Shown here: positions 27,236 to 39,810 of the stretch, one piece after another
Layout: each line of letters begins with the position of its first letter
Numbering within the stretch: the first letter of the stretch is position 1
Translations under genes and position numbers: made by a program
Assembly: GCF_008033235.1 (NCBI RefSeq)
Contig: NZ_CP042432.1
Span: 3,410,001-3,474,000, forward strand
Reading direction: 5' to 3'
Origin: Anseongella ginsenosidimutans
GTDB lineage: Bacteria > Bacteroidota > Bacteroidia > Sphingobacteriales > Sphingobacteriaceae
DNA: 64,000 bases
The notes under the pieces: model-generated
Seen by the model: only the letters and a program-made list of their open reading frames with translations
The model's database searches: none
What the model was told of the DNA's origin: nothing

Positions 27236-30200
27236 ATGAAGAAAACAATGCTACTTCCGGGTATAGCCTGCCTCTTGCTAATGGCCGGCCCGGCCCTTTC
27301 GCAGCAATCAACGGCAACCTCCGTGGAAAAAGAAGAATGGGACGTCAATAGCCCTCCCGGACCTTCTGAAACGCATACGTTCAACCTTGAAGAAGGCACC
27401 TGGATGAACCTTGATGTCAGCCCGGACGGCAAACAGATCGTTTTCGACTTGCTGGGCGATATCTACATAATGCCGCTGAGCGGCGGAAACGCGAAGCTGT
27501 TACGGGGAGGCCTGGCTTATGAAGTCCAGCCGCGGTTCAGCCCGGACGGTTCCCGTATTTCTTTCACAAGCGATGCCGGGGGCGCAGACAATATCTGGGT
27601 CATGAACAGCGATGGTTCGGAGTCCAGGCAGGTTACGAAAGAGGATTTCCGGCTGCTTAACAATGCCGTCTGGACGCCGGACGGAAATTACCTGGTTGCC
27701 CGCAAGCATTTTACCAGCACCCGCTCCCTTGGGGCGGGAGAAATGTGGATGTATCATTTCAGCGGCGGCGAGGGTTTGCAGCTGACAAAACGAAAAAATG
27801 ATCAGCAGGACGCCGGAGAGCCCTTTGTATCGCCCGACGGAAAATTCCTGTATTGGAGCGAAGACGTAAGCGAAGGTCCTTTTTTTGAATACAATAAGGA
27901 TCCGAATACCGAAATTTACGCGATCAAAAGGCTGAACCTGGCAACCGGCGACATAGAAAAAGTCACAGGCGGGCCCGGAGGAGCCGTACGGCCTGCCATT
28001 TCCCCTGATGGAAAATGGCTTGCTTTCGTAAAAAGAGTGCGTTCCCAAAGTGTGCTGTATGTACACGATCTCCAAACCGGCCAAGAATTCCCGGTATATG
28101 CGCCAATGAGCAAAGATCAGCAGGAAGCCTGGGCCATTTTCGGCCCTTACTGCAATTTTGACTGGCTTCCCGATAATAAAACCATCGTATTCTATGCGAA
28201 AGGGAAGATTCGCAAAGTCCATATTGAAAGCCATGCCGCTGAGATCATTCCCTTCCGGGTAAGCGCACAGCACAGCATTACGGAAGCCCTTCATTTTGAG
28301 AACCAGGTGTTCAGCCCCCGCTTCGAAGCTAAAATGATACGGCAGGTGGTTACTTCTCCGGACGGAAAAACAATTGCTTTTAATGCAGCTGGTTATATTT
28401 ATACCAAACGGCTTCCCAACGGAAAGCCGGAAAGAATTTCGGACGGAAAGGATTTTGAATATGAACCCGCTTATAGCCCGGACGGGAAGCAACTGGTGTA
28501 TGTCACCTGGAACGACTCGCTGAAATCCGCCATTGTAAAAATAGATCTGGGTACCGGGAAGGCCACTCGTCTGACTACAGAAAAGGGATACTACAGCAGC
28601 CCGGCATTTTCTCCCGACGGAAAGCTTATCGTGTACGAAAAGTCGGGAGGGAATATCTTCCAGGGTTATAGCTTTGGTAAGAACGCGGGGCTCTATCTCA
28701 TGAACGCAGACGGAGGCACACCACGGAAGATCATTGACCACGGCAGCAGCCCGGAATTCAACGTGCATAGCAACCGGGTCTATTTTCTTATCCGGGAAAA
28801 CGGTAAGAAAACTTATAAAAGTATCGATCTGAACGGAGGCTATGAGCGAACGCATTTTACGTCCGGCTATGCCACAAAGTTTGCCCTGAGCCCGGACAAC
28901 AAATGGGTGGCTTTTACCGAGTTGTTCAATGTTTATGTAGCGGCCTTCCCTCATACCGGCGGGGCCGTGGACCTGTCGGGAAAAACAAGCGCCCTGCCGG
29001 TGTTCAAACTAAGCAGGGATGCTGGAACCAGCCTCCACTGGTCCGGCGACAGTAAAAAGATACACTGGGTGCTGGGGCCTGAATACTTCAGCAGGGAATT
29101 AAATGAATCATTCACGTTTTTGCCGGGGGCGCCTGAAGAGCTTTCTCCGCCGGCCGCCGAAGGCCTTCGCATTGGCCTGGAACTGGAAACCGATGTTCCT
29201 TCGGGAAGGATCGCCTTTAAAAACGCCCGTATCATTACTATGAAAGGGGATGAAGTCATTGAAAACGGCACGTTGATAATCAATGAAAATAAAATTGAGG
29301 CCGTTGGCCCCGCCGAAAACGTAGCGATTCCCGCGGGTGCGAAAGTCTATGACGCCGCCGGAAAAACGATCATGCCTGGCATTGTCGACGTCCATGCCCA
29401 CCTTCCCTCAGGCGCGGATGGAAAGTCAACGCATACTTTCTGGCCCTATTATGTTAACCTGGCTTTCGGCGTAACCACTACGCATGACCCTTCCAACAAT
29501 ACCGAAATGGTATTCACCCAGTCAGAAATGGTAAAAAGCGGCCGGCTGACCGGCCCGCGGATCTATTCAACCGGCACGATACTCTACGGCGCCGAAGGCG
29601 ATTTCAAGGCCGTGGTCAACTCCCTGGACGATGCCCGCTCCCATCTCCGGCGCTTAAAGGCCATAGGAGCATTCTCCGTAAAGAGCTATAATCAGCCGCG
29701 GAGGAGCCAGCGGCAGCAAATTGTCACCGCTGCACGGGAGCTGGAAATGCAGGTAGTACCCGAGGGAGGTTCCACGTTTACTCACAACATGAGCATGATC
29801 CTTGACGGCCATACCGGTGTAGAGCATAATATACCGGTTTCCGATGTGTACCAGGATGTTTACCAGCTGTGGAACGCCAGCAATACGGCCTACACCCCTA
29901 CCCTTATCGTTGCCTATGGTTCACAGTCCGGCGAGAATTACTGGTATGACCGTACCCGCGTTTGGGAAAATGAACGCCTGTTGAATTTCACTCCAAGGTC
30001 AGTAGTTGATCCCCGTTCAATCCGCCGCCCCCGCGCCCCCGATGAAGAATACGGGCATTTTCAGAATTCACGGGTATGCAAAGTACTGAGCGACGGCGGC
30101 ACAAAGATAAACCTGGGCGCGCATGGCCAGCTTCAGGGCCTCGGCGCTCACTGGGAATTATGGATGCTGGCGCAGGGTGGTATGTCACCGCTGGAAGCTA

Positions 30201-30517
30201 TCCGCTGCGCGACCATTAACGGTGCAGCTTACCTGGGTATGGATAAGGAAATCGGTTCGCTGGAAGAAGGCAAACTGGCCGATCTGCTGGTACTTGACAA
30301 GAATCCCCTGGAGGATATTCATAACAGCACCAGTATCAGTAAAGTCATGCTGAACGGGCGCCTGTACGATGCCGCCACCATGAACCAAACAGGAAACCAC
30401 GAGCAGGCAAGGAAGCCCTTTTACTGGGAACGGGAAGGATACGCCAATCCTTATGACTGGCATGCATTAAGCCACAGCCTGGGGCAGTTCCAATGTGCGG
30501 GCTGCGGCCTGCAATAA
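27236..30517 (+). CDS. Exported PD40 propeller-amidohydrolase fusion
   Basis: A 1093-residue periplasmic protein. After a signal peptide (MKKTMLLPGIACLLLMAGPA) come two TolB-like propellers (about 50-640) built from repeats such as DVSPDGKQIVFDL, FSPDGSRISFTSDA, ISPDGKWLAFVKR and FSPDGKLIVYEKS. An amidohydrolase barrel follows (about 655-1060), starting FKNARIITMKGDEVI, with the first metal motif IMPGIVDVHAHLP and later GVTTTHDPS, then LEEGKLADLLVLDKNPLED. This architecture is widespread in Bacteroidota and is related to imidazolonepropionase-like or peptidase-like amidohydrolases. The true substrate is not known. It is divergent from recQ by 64 bases. Confidence 0.88.
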   Translation: MKKTMLLPGIACLLLMAGPALSQQSTATSVEKEEWDVNSPPGPSETHTFNLEEGTWMNLDVSPDGKQIVFDLLGDIYIMPLSGGNAKLLRGGLAYEVQPRFSPDGSRISFTSDAGGADNIWVMNSDGSESRQVTKEDFRLLNNAVWTPDGNYLVARKHFTSTRSLGAGEMWMYHFSGGEGLQLTKRKNDQQDAGEPFVSPDGKFLYWSEDVSEGPFFEYNKDPNTEIYAIKRLNLATGDIEKVTGGPGGAVRPAISPDGKWLAFVKRVRSQSVLYVHDLQTGQEFPVYAPMSKDQQEAWAIFGPYCNFDWLPDNKTIVFYAKGKIRKVHIESHAAEIIPFRVSAQHSITEALHFENQVFSPRFEAKMIRQVVTSPDGKTIAFNAAGYIYTKRLPNGKPERISDGKDFEYEPAYSPDGKQLVYVTWNDSLKSAIVKIDLGTGKATRLTTEKGYYSSPAFSPDGKLIVYEKSGGNIFQGYSFGKNAGLYLMNADGGTPRKIIDHGSSPEFNVHSNRVYFLIRENGKKTYKSIDLNGGYERTHFTSGYATKFALSPDNKWVAFTELFNVYVAAFPHTGGAVDLSGKTSALPVFKLSRDAGTSLHWSGDSKKIHWVLGPEYFSRELNESFTFLPGAPEELSPPAAEGLRIGLELETDVPSGRIAFKNARIITMKGDEVIENGTLIINENKIEAVGPAENVAIPAGAKVYDAAGKTIMPGIVDVHAHLPSGADGKSTHTFWPYYVNLAFGVTTTHDPSNNTEMVFTQSEMVKSGRLTGPRIYSTGTILYGAEGDFKAVVNSLDDARSHLRRLKAIGAFSVKSYNQPRRSQRQQIVTAARELEMQVVPEGGSTFTHNMSMILDGHTGVEHNIPVSDVYQDVYQLWNASNTAYTPTLIVAYGSQSGENYWYDRTRVWENERLLNFTPRSVVDPRSIRRPRAPDEEYGHFQNSRVCKVLSDGGTKINLGAHGQLQGLGAHWELWMLAQGGMSPLEAIRCATINGAAYLGMDKEIGSLEEGKLADLLVLDKNPLEDIHNSTSISKVMLNGRLYDAATMNQTGNHEQARKPFYWEREGYANPYDWHALSHSLGQFQCAGCGLQ

Positions 30518-30602
30518 TCCGGCTGCCAGCCAGCCGGGAACCGGGATACCAGCCTGGCCGTTATTTCCAACACGGCGGTCAGGCAGACGTGACAGTCAGG
30601 CA

Positions 30603-30651
30603 TGACGGTCAGGAGGGTGTGACGGTCAGGAGGGTGTGACGGTCAGGAGGG
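30603..30651. repeat. Three tandem 17-bp repeats overlapping the 3' end of proA
   Basis: Units of TGTGACGGTCAGGAGGG occur at 30618-30634 and 30635-30651, with a near-copy at 30603-30617 and weaker relatives back to about 30575 (GCGGTCAGGCAGACG, TGACAGTCAGGCA). The last unit contains the proA stop codon. It fills the gap between the convergent amidohydrolase and proA genes. Purpose unknown; no hairpin is formed by one unit alone. Confidence 0.75.
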
Positions 30652-31893
30652 CCGAACCTGCCCGTGTCCCCGGACAAGCCACTTGTAGCTGCACAGTTCA
30701 TCCAGGCCCATGGGGCCGCGGGCATGGAGTTTCTGGGTGCTGATACCTATTTCCGCTCCAAGCCCGAACTGGGCGCCGTCGGTAAAGGCGGTGGAAGCGT
30801 TGGCATAAACCGCGGCCGCGTCCACCGACCTGAGGAAGCGTTCAATATGTTCAGGATTATCGGATAAGATAGCTTCGCTGTGCTTTGAACTGTAATTAGC
30901 GATATGGTCAAGGGCGCCCTCCAGGCTGTCAACAGTTTTAACCGCCATTTTGAGCGAAAGGAACTCGGTCCCAAAATGCCCGGTTTCCGCCGGTTTGAGC
31001 AAATTTCCGGGATATCTTCCTTCCAGTTCGCCGTAGGCCTGTTCATCAGCGTAAAGGACCACTTCCTTTTCTGCCAGCGGCTGAAGCAGATCCGGGAGAT
31101 TCGAAAGGCGGTTACGATGAACCAGCAGGCAATCCAATGAATTGCAGACACTCGGACGGCGGGTTTTCGCGTTCATAATAATAGCAGCTCCCGCTTCTAC
31201 GTCGGCGCTTTCGTCAAAATAAGTATGTACAATGCCGGCCCCTGTTTCAATGACGGGTACTTTGGCCTGCTGCCGGACATAGTTGATCAGCTGCTGGCTC
31301 CCGCGGGGGATTACTACATCCACATAGCCTACCGCGTTCAGAAGAGCTTCTGTGGCTTCGCGCTCTGCCGGAAGCAGGGTGGCGACGCGGGGGTCAATGC
31401 CATGACGTTCCAGTACCTCATGGATCACGGAAATTATGGCCAGGTTGGAGGCTGCCGCATCGCTTCCTCCCTTTAGAACGGCCACATTCCCCGTTTTAAA
31501 GCAAAGCGCGAACACGTCAAAAGTCACGTTGGGCCGGGCTTCGTAAACGATTCCCACCACGCCCAGGGGAACGCTTACTTTGGAAACCCGTAAACCATTT
31601 GAAAGCGACTTTTCAGACAATACCCTGCCCAGCGGATTGGGTAGCGCCGCCACGTTAAGAATATCGGCCGCAATATCACTGATGCGGGAAGGGCTTAGTT
31701 TCAGACGGTCGTAACGGGGATCTTCCGGATCCATCCTATCCAGGTCTTTCCGGTTTTCCTCCAATAAAAAATCCGTTTTATCGCGCGCGGCTCCGGCAAG
31801 ATCTTTCAACACCTGGTTGATTGTTCCGGCTTCCTGGGCCGCCAAACTGCGGGATGCCCTGCGGGCTTCTTCCAAAAATAATTTATATTCCAT
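30643..31893 (-). CDS. proA: Glutamate-5-semialdehyde dehydrogenase (gamma-glutamyl phosphate reductase)
   Basis: A 416-residue ProA, second step of proline synthesis, reducing gamma-glutamyl phosphate with NADPH. Family landmarks are [32 protein letters not shown], the region [13 protein letters not shown], and the catalytic cysteine in [14 protein letters not shown]. The C terminus is [17 protein letters not shown] 31893 is used; an in-frame TTG four codons upstream is less likely. proB ends 23 bases upstream, so proB-proA are one operon. Confidence 0.95.
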   Translation of the reverse strand: MEYKLFLEEARRASRSLAAQEAGTINQVLKDLAGAARDKTDFLLEENRKDLDRMDPEDPRYDRLKLSPSRISDIAADILNVAALPNPLGRVLSEKSLSNGLRVSKVSVPLGVVGIVYEARPNVTFDVFALCFKTGNVAVLKGGSDAAASNLAIISVIHEVLERHGIDPRVATLLPAEREATEALLNAVGYVDVVIPRGSQQLINYVRQQAKVPVIETGAGIVHTYFDESADVEAGAAIIMNAKTRRPSVCNSLDCLLVHRNRLSNLPDLLQPLAEKEVVLYADEQAYGELEGRYPGNLLKPAETGHFGTEFLSLKMAVKTVDSLEGALDHIANYSSKHSEAILSDNPEHIERFLRSVDAAAVYANASTAFTDGAQFGLGAEIGISTQKLHARGPMGLDELCSYKWLVRGHGQVRPS

Positions 31894-31916
31894 AACGTGT
31901 TCCAAACCTGCAAGGT

Positions 31917-33002
31917 CTAAATTTCGGTATTTAAAAACAAATAATCGTAATGCACCAGGGGCTTTTGCTTTTTCTGACCTACGCGCTCCCTGGCTTTTTC
32001 CGAATTATATTCCGCAATCCCCAGACCGATCAGTTGTTCCTTTTCATCCAGGAGCCTGATCACTTCGCCCTTCTGAAACTCATCCCTGACAGCAATGATC
32101 CCTACTGGCAGCAGGCTGCTGGCCCGGGCCGAGGTCAATGCGGCTTTCGCACCTTCGTTGATCAGCACGGTGCCTTTGGCTGTATGCCCCGCATGGGCAA
32201 TCCATTTCTTTTTTCCGGACGCGCTTTTTTTGGGAGTAAACCGGGTATGTTTTACCTCATTATTGAGGATACGCAGCAGGATATCGTCAGTAGTGCCGTT
32301 GGCAATATGTACGGTGATACCCAGGCCGGCAGCCTTACGGGCAATACCCGTTTTCGTTATCATCCCGCCGCGACCGAACTGCGATCGCCTGGCGGAGATA
32401 AAAGGTAAAAAAACGGGCGAAGAATCACTTACTTCTTCAATCAGTTCCGCATCCCCGTCTCCCGGATCACCCTTGAAAATACCATCCACATTACTGAGCA
32501 GGATCAGGGCCTGCGCATTCAGCATGGAAGCGATAAGCCCCGCCAATTCATCATTGTCGGTAAACATAAGCTCCGTAACGGAAATAACATCGTTCTCGTT
32601 CACCACCGGCACTACCTTATGCTGCAGCAGGATCTCGAAACAATTTTTCATATGGAGATAATGCAGGCGGTCCCTGAAATCTTCCTTGGTAACCAGCACT
32701 TGCGAACACAAGGTCTGGTGCCGGTCGAAAAATCGCGCAAAGGCATTGATCAGATGCACCTGTCCGGTGGAAGCCAGCAATTGCCTCGCCGCAACAGTAT
32801 CATACTTCTTCGAAACGCTGATAAGGCTTCTCCCGAAAGCTACCGCCCCGGAGGAAACCAGGATCACTTCCAGCCCCGCCTCCCGCAGCCTGGCTACCTG
32901 GCTGACGAGCTGCTCCATTCTTTCCTGGTCAGGTAAACCGTCCTTCCGGGTAAGCACATTCGACCCGACCTTAACAATTATTCGTTTATAGGGTAACTGC
33001 AT
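31917..33002 (-). CDS. proB: Glutamate 5-kinase
   Basis: A 361-residue ProB, first step of proline synthesis. The amino-acid kinase domain (about 1-255) shows [53 protein letters not shown] and [20 protein letters not shown]-terminal PUA domain (about 265-350, [20 protein letters not shown]) is present, as in feedback-regulated forms. ATG 33002 is chosen over an upstream in-frame TTG. It is divergent from the L,D-transpeptidase gene. Confidence 0.95.
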   Translation of the reverse strand: MQLPYKRIIVKVGSNVLTRKDGLPDQERMEQLVSQVARLREAGLEVILVSSGAVAFGRSLISVSKKYDTVAARQLLASTGQVHLINAFARFFDRHQTLCSQVLVTKEDFRDRLHYLHMKNCFEILLQHKVVPVVNENDVISVTELMFTDNDELAGLIASMLNAQALILLSNVDGIFKGDPGDGDAELIEEVSDSSPVFLPFISARRSQFGRGGMITKTGIARKAAGLGITVHIANGTTDDILLRILNNEVKHTRFTPKKSASGKKKWIAHAGHTAKGTVLINEGAKAALTSARASSLLPVGIIAVRDEFQKGEVIRLLDEKEQLIGLGIAEYNSEKARERVGQKKQKPLVHYDYLFLNTEI

Positions 33003-33104
33003 GGGTTCATTCAATTCGGTAAAAATACAAAATTATCATTCCCTTCGCCCATTTCCCTTTCTGGCATGGAATTTTCCATTTTAATTGTACAAACTCGTTT
33101 TTAC

Positions 33105-34673
33105 ATGAAAAATACGCATAGTTATTTCACGATATTTCTTCTGCTGGCCGTATCCTTTACCTCGTGCCGGAAAAGCGAACAGGATATCGGTACCGTCCTT
33201 TTTCGTGAGTTCCGTAATCCTGTTTTGAAGGAAACGGGCCCCGCCGAAATAGCTCCCTACCTGGAACGGATGCTCCGGGAGAAAAAATTAAAGCATGGGA
33301 AATTAATTGCCGCTTTTTACCAGGGGCGTGGCTATTCTCCCGTGCTTTTAAAAAAATATTTACCCGGTGAGGGGCTCGGGACACTCATCGGATACCTGGA
33401 AAAGGCAGGGGAACACGGCCTTAACCCTGCGCTCTTTCAACCCGGACAGATTCGCCGGCTGCAGGACAGCCTTAGCAACGAAGAAAGCGTTTCCACCCCG
33501 GAAGCGGCCGCCCCGCTGGTGGCGGAACTGGAACTCCAGGTAGCCGCTTCCCTGGCAGCCTATGGAAACGCCCTGCAATTCGGTTTTACTAACCCTGCGG
33601 ATATCTTCCCCCGCTACTATATTGAAACAACACGCCCGGACAGTACTTCCCTTACAAAGATGTTCGCGGCCAGCGACCTGGAAGCCCTTCTCGACAGCAT
33701 TCAGCCTACCGGAAACGCATACAAGGCCCTGCAGGATGCCCTCGCTGGAAGCGGTACGGGTAAAACGCACCTTGCGGGCGCTGGCGACAATAAAGAAACG
33801 GAGAACACCGACACTCCCGGGACAGCGGCCAGCGATCATTCTGCACCGGCGGATAAGGATAGTTCGGGAGCCGGAGAAGTGAGGCGGCGCGCGCTCCTGG
33901 CCAACCTCGAGCGCCTTCGCTGGAAAAACAAGCCGGAGAAAGAGAAATATGTGCTGGTGAATATCGCCGATTTCCGCCTTCACGTCGTGGAAAACGGCGT
34001 ACCCGGGCTAAATATGAAGGTTTGCGTCGGGGAGCCTGCGAAGCGCTGGCAAACGCCCCAGTTAAACAGCCTGATTGAAAGGGTGCAGGTAAATCCAATA
34101 TGGCATATTCCTGAAAGTATTGCCTCGAATGAGATCATTGAAAAAGCGGCAGCGGACCCTTATTACCTGGAGAACAGCAATATTGATGTTTATAAAAACG
34201 GGGAAATAGTAGCGGACTCCCGCGAGATCGATTGGGAGTCCGTTTCGCAAGAAGACCTGCCATACAGCTTTAAGCAGCGGCCGGGAAGTCAGAACGCGCT
34301 GGGAAAGATCAAATTCCTGTTTGATAACCAAAGCAGCGTGTACCTGCACGATACTCCTGCAAAAGCGGCTTTTGACCAGGACATGCGCGCGGTAAGTCAT
34401 GGCTGCGTACGGGTAGAAAAACCGCTCGAACTTGCCCATGCCTTATTCGGGAACGGCAATAAGTTCGAAATGATTAAAACCGAAATGGGTAGGGATAATC
34501 CGGAAGCCAGGAATATTGAATTATCGCAGCAGGTGCCCGTTTACCTGGTCTATGCCACCTGCTGGCTGGACAACGAAGGAAACATTCAATACCGCCCGGA
34601 CGTTTACGGACTGGACAAAATTGTCGTCAGCCATTTGCAGGCAGAAGATAACGGGCCGCCGCCTTCACGTTAA
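33105..34673 (+). CDS. YcbB-type L,D-transpeptidase lipoprotein
   Basis: A 522-residue murein L,D-transpeptidase. A lipoprotein signal (FLLLAVSFTSC) is followed by an N-terminal domain of the YcbB scaffold type (about 60-190, IGYLEKAGEHGLNPALFQ), a disordered, charged linker rich in Thr, Ala and Asp (about 225-265) and the YkuD catalytic domain (about 280-440): VLVNIADFRLHVVENG, NPIWHIPESIASNEI, and the active-site motif SHGCVRVEKPLELA with the catalytic Cys. It would make 3-3 peptidoglycan cross-links. ATG 33105 is preferred because it begins the signal peptide; an upstream start adds 13 residues. Confidence 0.88.
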   Translation: MKNTHSYFTIFLLLAVSFTSCRKSEQDIGTVLFREFRNPVLKETGPAEIAPYLERMLREKKLKHGKLIAAFYQGRGYSPVLLKKYLPGEGLGTLIGYLEKAGEHGLNPALFQPGQIRRLQDSLSNEESVSTPEAAAPLVAELELQVAASLAAYGNALQFGFTNPADIFPRYYIETTRPDSTSLTKMFAASDLEALLDSIQPTGNAYKALQDALAGSGTGKTHLAGAGDNKETENTDTPGTAASDHSAPADKDSSGAGEVRRRALLANLERLRWKNKPEKEKYVLVNIADFRLHVVENGVPGLNMKVCVGEPAKRWQTPQLNSLIERVQVNPIWHIPESIASNEIIEKAAADPYYLENSNIDVYKNGEIVADSREIDWESVSQEDLPYSFKQRPGSQNALGKIKFLFDNQSSVYLHDTPAKAAFDQDMRAVSHGCVRVEKPLELAHALFGNGNKFEMIKTEMGRDNPEARNIELSQQVPVYLVYATCWLDNEGNIQYRPDVYGLDKIVVSHLQAEDNGPPPSR

Positions 34674-35534
34674 GGTAATCGGATTTGTATTTCTCCCCGG
34701 GGCCATTGATAAACAACACCGTTTTTTCCTTGATATGATCGATGATTTCGTCGCACAAGGGCTCTGGTACCGCAGGGCATCCGAAACTCCGTCCCAGCCG
34801 GCCTACCCGGTTAATAAATGCCTGGCTCACATAATCGGCGCCGTGCAGCACAATAGCCCGTTTGCGGGCATTGGAATTAAAACCGGGATCCATCCCGTCC
34901 AGGCGAAGAGAACGTCCATGCTTTCCGTAATAGACTTCGCCGGTTAAGTAGAATCCGAGACTGCTCTGATGGGATGATTCGGTGTTAGAGAAACTGGACG
35001 CCATATTGCCCCCGCTTTTCTTTCCATGCGCTACCAGGCTGCGGAATAACAATTCTTTGTTATCAAGGTCTATGATCCACAATCGTTTTTCCCGGCTGGA
35101 TTTGGTAAAGTCAACAATGCTCAGCACTTCCTTCCCGGGCGCTAATTTCCCGGCGGCTTTCAGGTTATAAAAACCAGTAAGGGCTTTCTTGAATATCTCC
35201 GGCTGAAGGCCTTTGCCGGCAAGATCAAGCTCATTGTAAAGGTCTCCGACGTAATCCGTATAAGCCGCTTCATAGGAAAGTGCGGTTGCAGGCAGCGCAG
35301 TTTCCAACGCTTCGCCCACGGCTGGGATATTAGGTTTCCCTGATGCACCCGCCGGAACTGCCGGCCCGGAGGGGCTGATCTTAGAATTTACTTCAGTTAT
35401 TTTTGAAACGCCAGACTTAGCCGCTTCTGATTTAGCCGTTTCAGGCTGAGCCGCCGGTGTCGTTTTCCAGGCGCTAACCGCCCCTGCCAGGAGTACGGAC
35501 GCACCCAGGCTATATAAAAATTCCTCTTCATCAT
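34627..35534 (-). CDS. YkuD_2-type murein L,D-transpeptidase catalytic domain protein, 5' frameshift
   Basis: A roughly 300-residue secreted protein with the YkuD_2 fold: LWIIDLDNKELLFRSLVAHG, SLGFYLTGEVYYGKHG, AIVLHGADYVS and the catalytic motif GRSFGCPAVP. In the uncorrected frame the only start is a GTG at 35544 giving an acidic N terminus (MRDNDEEEF) before a hydrophobic stretch. Adding one T to the T5 run (+ strand A5, 35516-35520) lets translation start at tandem ATGs (35534) as MMKRNFLYSLGASVLLAG, a perfect signal peptide. The corrected form is therefore favoured. The 3' end overlaps the convergent YcbB-type gene by 47 bases. Confidence 0.82.
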
Positions 35535-35650
35535 TATCCCTCACTCATTAAAGTTTGTGCGTATTTCCAGGTTCTTCTGCAAGGCAGAACTACTGTAGCA
35601 AAGGTATGGAAAATGTTTTAAAAATCAAAACACCCCTACTCCCTGCGCTT

Positions 35651-36190
35651 TCATTGTTCCGGAACAGTCCATAAATAAATCCTGGTACCGTTTACCGTGC
35701 GGGTTTCGTCGGGCTCCCAGTCGCCCATATCAAATGCATGGGAAACGATGCGGGTTCCGGGCTTCAGCTGCTTGAGCAGAATAGGCCGCAGCTTCATATT
35801 AATGGTTGACAGTAAATACAAGGTAACCACAGATGCTTCGCTGAAGTCTGATTCAAAGAGATCGGCCTGGATAAATTCCACCTTATCTTCCACATCAGCC
35901 TCCCGGGCATTTGCCTTGGCTTCGCTGATCCTTTCCGGGTCAATGTCTATTCCTTTCCCGGTTGCACCGTATTGTTTGGCGGCAGTAATCACGATGCGGC
36001 CGTCACCGCAACCAAGGTCGTAAACCACATCGTTTTCAGTTACTCCGGCCAGCTCCAGCATGGCATCTACCACTTCCTGGCTGGTAGGCACATAAGGAAC
36101 GTCCAGCTGCGGGGAGTCCTGTGCATAGCAAGCGCCGGTTACACCTAAAAGAAGCAGGAAGGTCTTCCAGGAACTTTTTACTGTTTTCAT
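35651..36190 (-). CDS. Exported class I SAM-dependent methyltransferase
   Basis: A 179-residue protein with a clear signal peptide (SWKTFLLLLGVTGACYAQ) in front of a complete methyltransferase fold: PTSQEVVDAMLELAGV, motif I VVYDLGCGDGRIVITAA (about 56-72), GIDIDPERISEAKANA and LLSTINMKLRPILLKQL. SAM is not thought to be present in the periplasm, so an exported methyltransferase is odd, although this family with a signal peptide is recurrent in many bacteria. Substrate unknown. It sits alone between an L,D-transpeptidase and an APC permease. Confidence 0.78.
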   Translation of the reverse strand: MKTVKSSWKTFLLLLGVTGACYAQDSPQLDVPYVPTSQEVVDAMLELAGVTENDVVYDLGCGDGRIVITAAKQYGATGKGIDIDPERISEAKANAREADVEDKVEFIQADLFESDFSEASVVTLYLLSTINMKLRPILLKQLKPGTRIVSHAFDMGDWEPDETRTVNGTRIYLWTVPEQ

Positions 36191-36232
36191 AATACTACAA
36201 AGTTTGAGTACAATTTATTCTAATGACAACGC

Positions 36233-37615
36233 TCACTCAGCAGGAATTATTCTTCTTCCGGGTACCCAAAAATTGAGCAAAATTCCGCAAACCAGCACAC
36301 CCACCCCTACCAGCGCTCCCAGGCCGGTATACGCCAGGCTGGAATACAGCAGCCACGCGCTGGTGATGCAAAAGATAAGAGGAACAATGGGGTAAAGCGG
36401 CACCCTGAAGGGGCGCTTCACGTCGGGCTCTTTTTTTCTTAAAACAAAGACCGACAGGCCGGTCATCAGGAAGAAAAACCAAAAAACCGGGGCTGTATAT
36501 TCCACGATAGTTTCAAACCCCTTACGGGTAATAAAGCCCAGTCCTACCAGGGCAAGCGAAACGAGCCCTTGTACCAGGAAGGCATTTACCGGCCCGGATG
36601 CTTTCCGGTCCCAGACGCCAAGTATCTTAAACGCCTGAAAGTCTTTTCCCAGGGCATAATTGGTTCTCGCACCGGTAAAAATGGACGCATTGGCCGAAGT
36701 TAAGGCAGAAACAGCGACCAAAATGCCTATGATGACCACGCCGGCTTCGCCGAAAGCCCGGCGCATTACTTCTCCCGCCACGGCTTCGGAAGAAGCTACA
36801 CCGTTAATTCCCAATGAATGAATGTAGGCCATGTTAACAAGCAGGTAAATGGCGGTGATGATCAGAATGCCTCCTATTAATACTTTTACCATCGTCTTTT
36901 TACCGCGGCGCAATTCCGCCGAGACATAGGCCGCTTCATTCCAGCCACCGAATGTGAGCAATACAAATACCATAGCCAGCCCAAAGGAAGATGAAGTTCC
37001 GGAAGACGGGGAAAGGAGCCCGGAACCTCCTTCATCGCCGGCGGAAATTTCAGGTGCAAAGAATAAGCCGGCTGCAGCAACCAGCAGCACACCCAATACT
37101 TCAGCGGCCGTGAGCATTTTTTGCGTAAGGGTACCTGTTTTCAAGCCCAGAATATTGATGGTCGTCAGGAGAATGACGGCTGCGGCCGCGTAGATCACAG
37201 ATGAAAAGGGGCCAAGGTCGATTACCTGCGAAAAAAAATCTCCGAAAATAAAAGCCAGCAGCGCAATGGAACCAGTCTGGATCACGCTCATCCTTGCCCA
37301 GGCGAACAAAAAGGCCAGCCGCTTTCCAAAAGCTCTTGAAAGAAAATGGTAATCGCCGCCGGCGTGCGGAAAAGCGGTAGTCAATTCGGCATAACAGAAA
37401 GCGCCGTTTAATGAAATAAGCCCTCCCAGGATCCAGGCAGCCAGGAACATGGTACTGTCTCCTGTATTGGCTGCTACCAGCGAAGGCGTACGGAAAATAC
37501 CAGCGCCGATTACAATCCCTACGATGAGTGCTAGGGCATCCGTTGTTCGAAGATATCTGGCGGGCCCGGCCGGCCCGGAATCCCGCGGCGAGCCCGCAGG
37601 CGTTTCCAGCTTCAT
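36233..37615 (-). CDS. APC-family amino acid permease
   Basis: A 460-residue inner-membrane transporter with about 12 membrane segments. The first helix contains the APC signature ALIVGIVIGAGIFRTPSLVA (about 29-48), where the broken helix binds the amino acid, followed by YAELTTAFPHAGGDYHFLSRAFG. The family is broad (LAT/CAT type exchangers). Substrate cannot be told. The final 25 residues (LVCGILLNFWVPGRRIIPAE) end in a basic tail. Confidence 0.88.
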   Translation of the reverse strand: MKLETPAGSPRDSGPAGPARYLRTTDALALIVGIVIGAGIFRTPSLVAANTGDSTMFLAAWILGGLISLNGAFCYAELTTAFPHAGGDYHFLSRAFGKRLAFLFAWARMSVIQTGSIALLAFIFGDFFSQVIDLGPFSSVIYAAAAVILLTTINILGLKTGTLTQKMLTAAEVLGVLLVAAAGLFFAPEISAGDEGGSGLLSPSSGTSSSFGLAMVFVLLTFGGWNEAAYVSAELRRGKKTMVKVLIGGILIITAIYLLVNMAYIHSLGINGVASSEAVAGEVMRRAFGEAGVVIIGILVAVSALTSANASIFTGARTNYALGKDFQAFKILGVWDRKASGPVNAFLVQGLVSLALVGLGFITRKGFETIVEYTAPVFWFFFLMTGLSVFVLRKKEPDVKRPFRVPLYPIVPLIFCITSAWLLYSSLAYTGLGALVGVGVLVCGILLNFWVPGRRIIPAE

Positions 37616-37680
37616 AATAGCCTTTATTCCATTGGAAACGATATATCCTCTTAATTATTGTCGGGAAACGTCCCTATTGA

Positions 37681-39709
<2,029 letters not shown>

Positions 39710-39810
39710 GGGATATTTTTTTTGGGAAAACCAAAAGGAATTATCATTTTTACTATATTGGCAGATCGATTTGGAGAGGATTACTTACATAAACTATAAC
39801 CTTAGAATTA

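Noticed and set aside
27500-28954. 484-residue frame antisense to the amidohydrolase
   Set aside because: Long only because of codon bias of the opposite gene; no signal, no recognisable domain and low plausibility of composition.
33066-33104. Upstream start for the YcbB-type transpeptidase
   Set aside because: It adds 13 residues before a well-formed lipoprotein signal peptide that begins at 33105.
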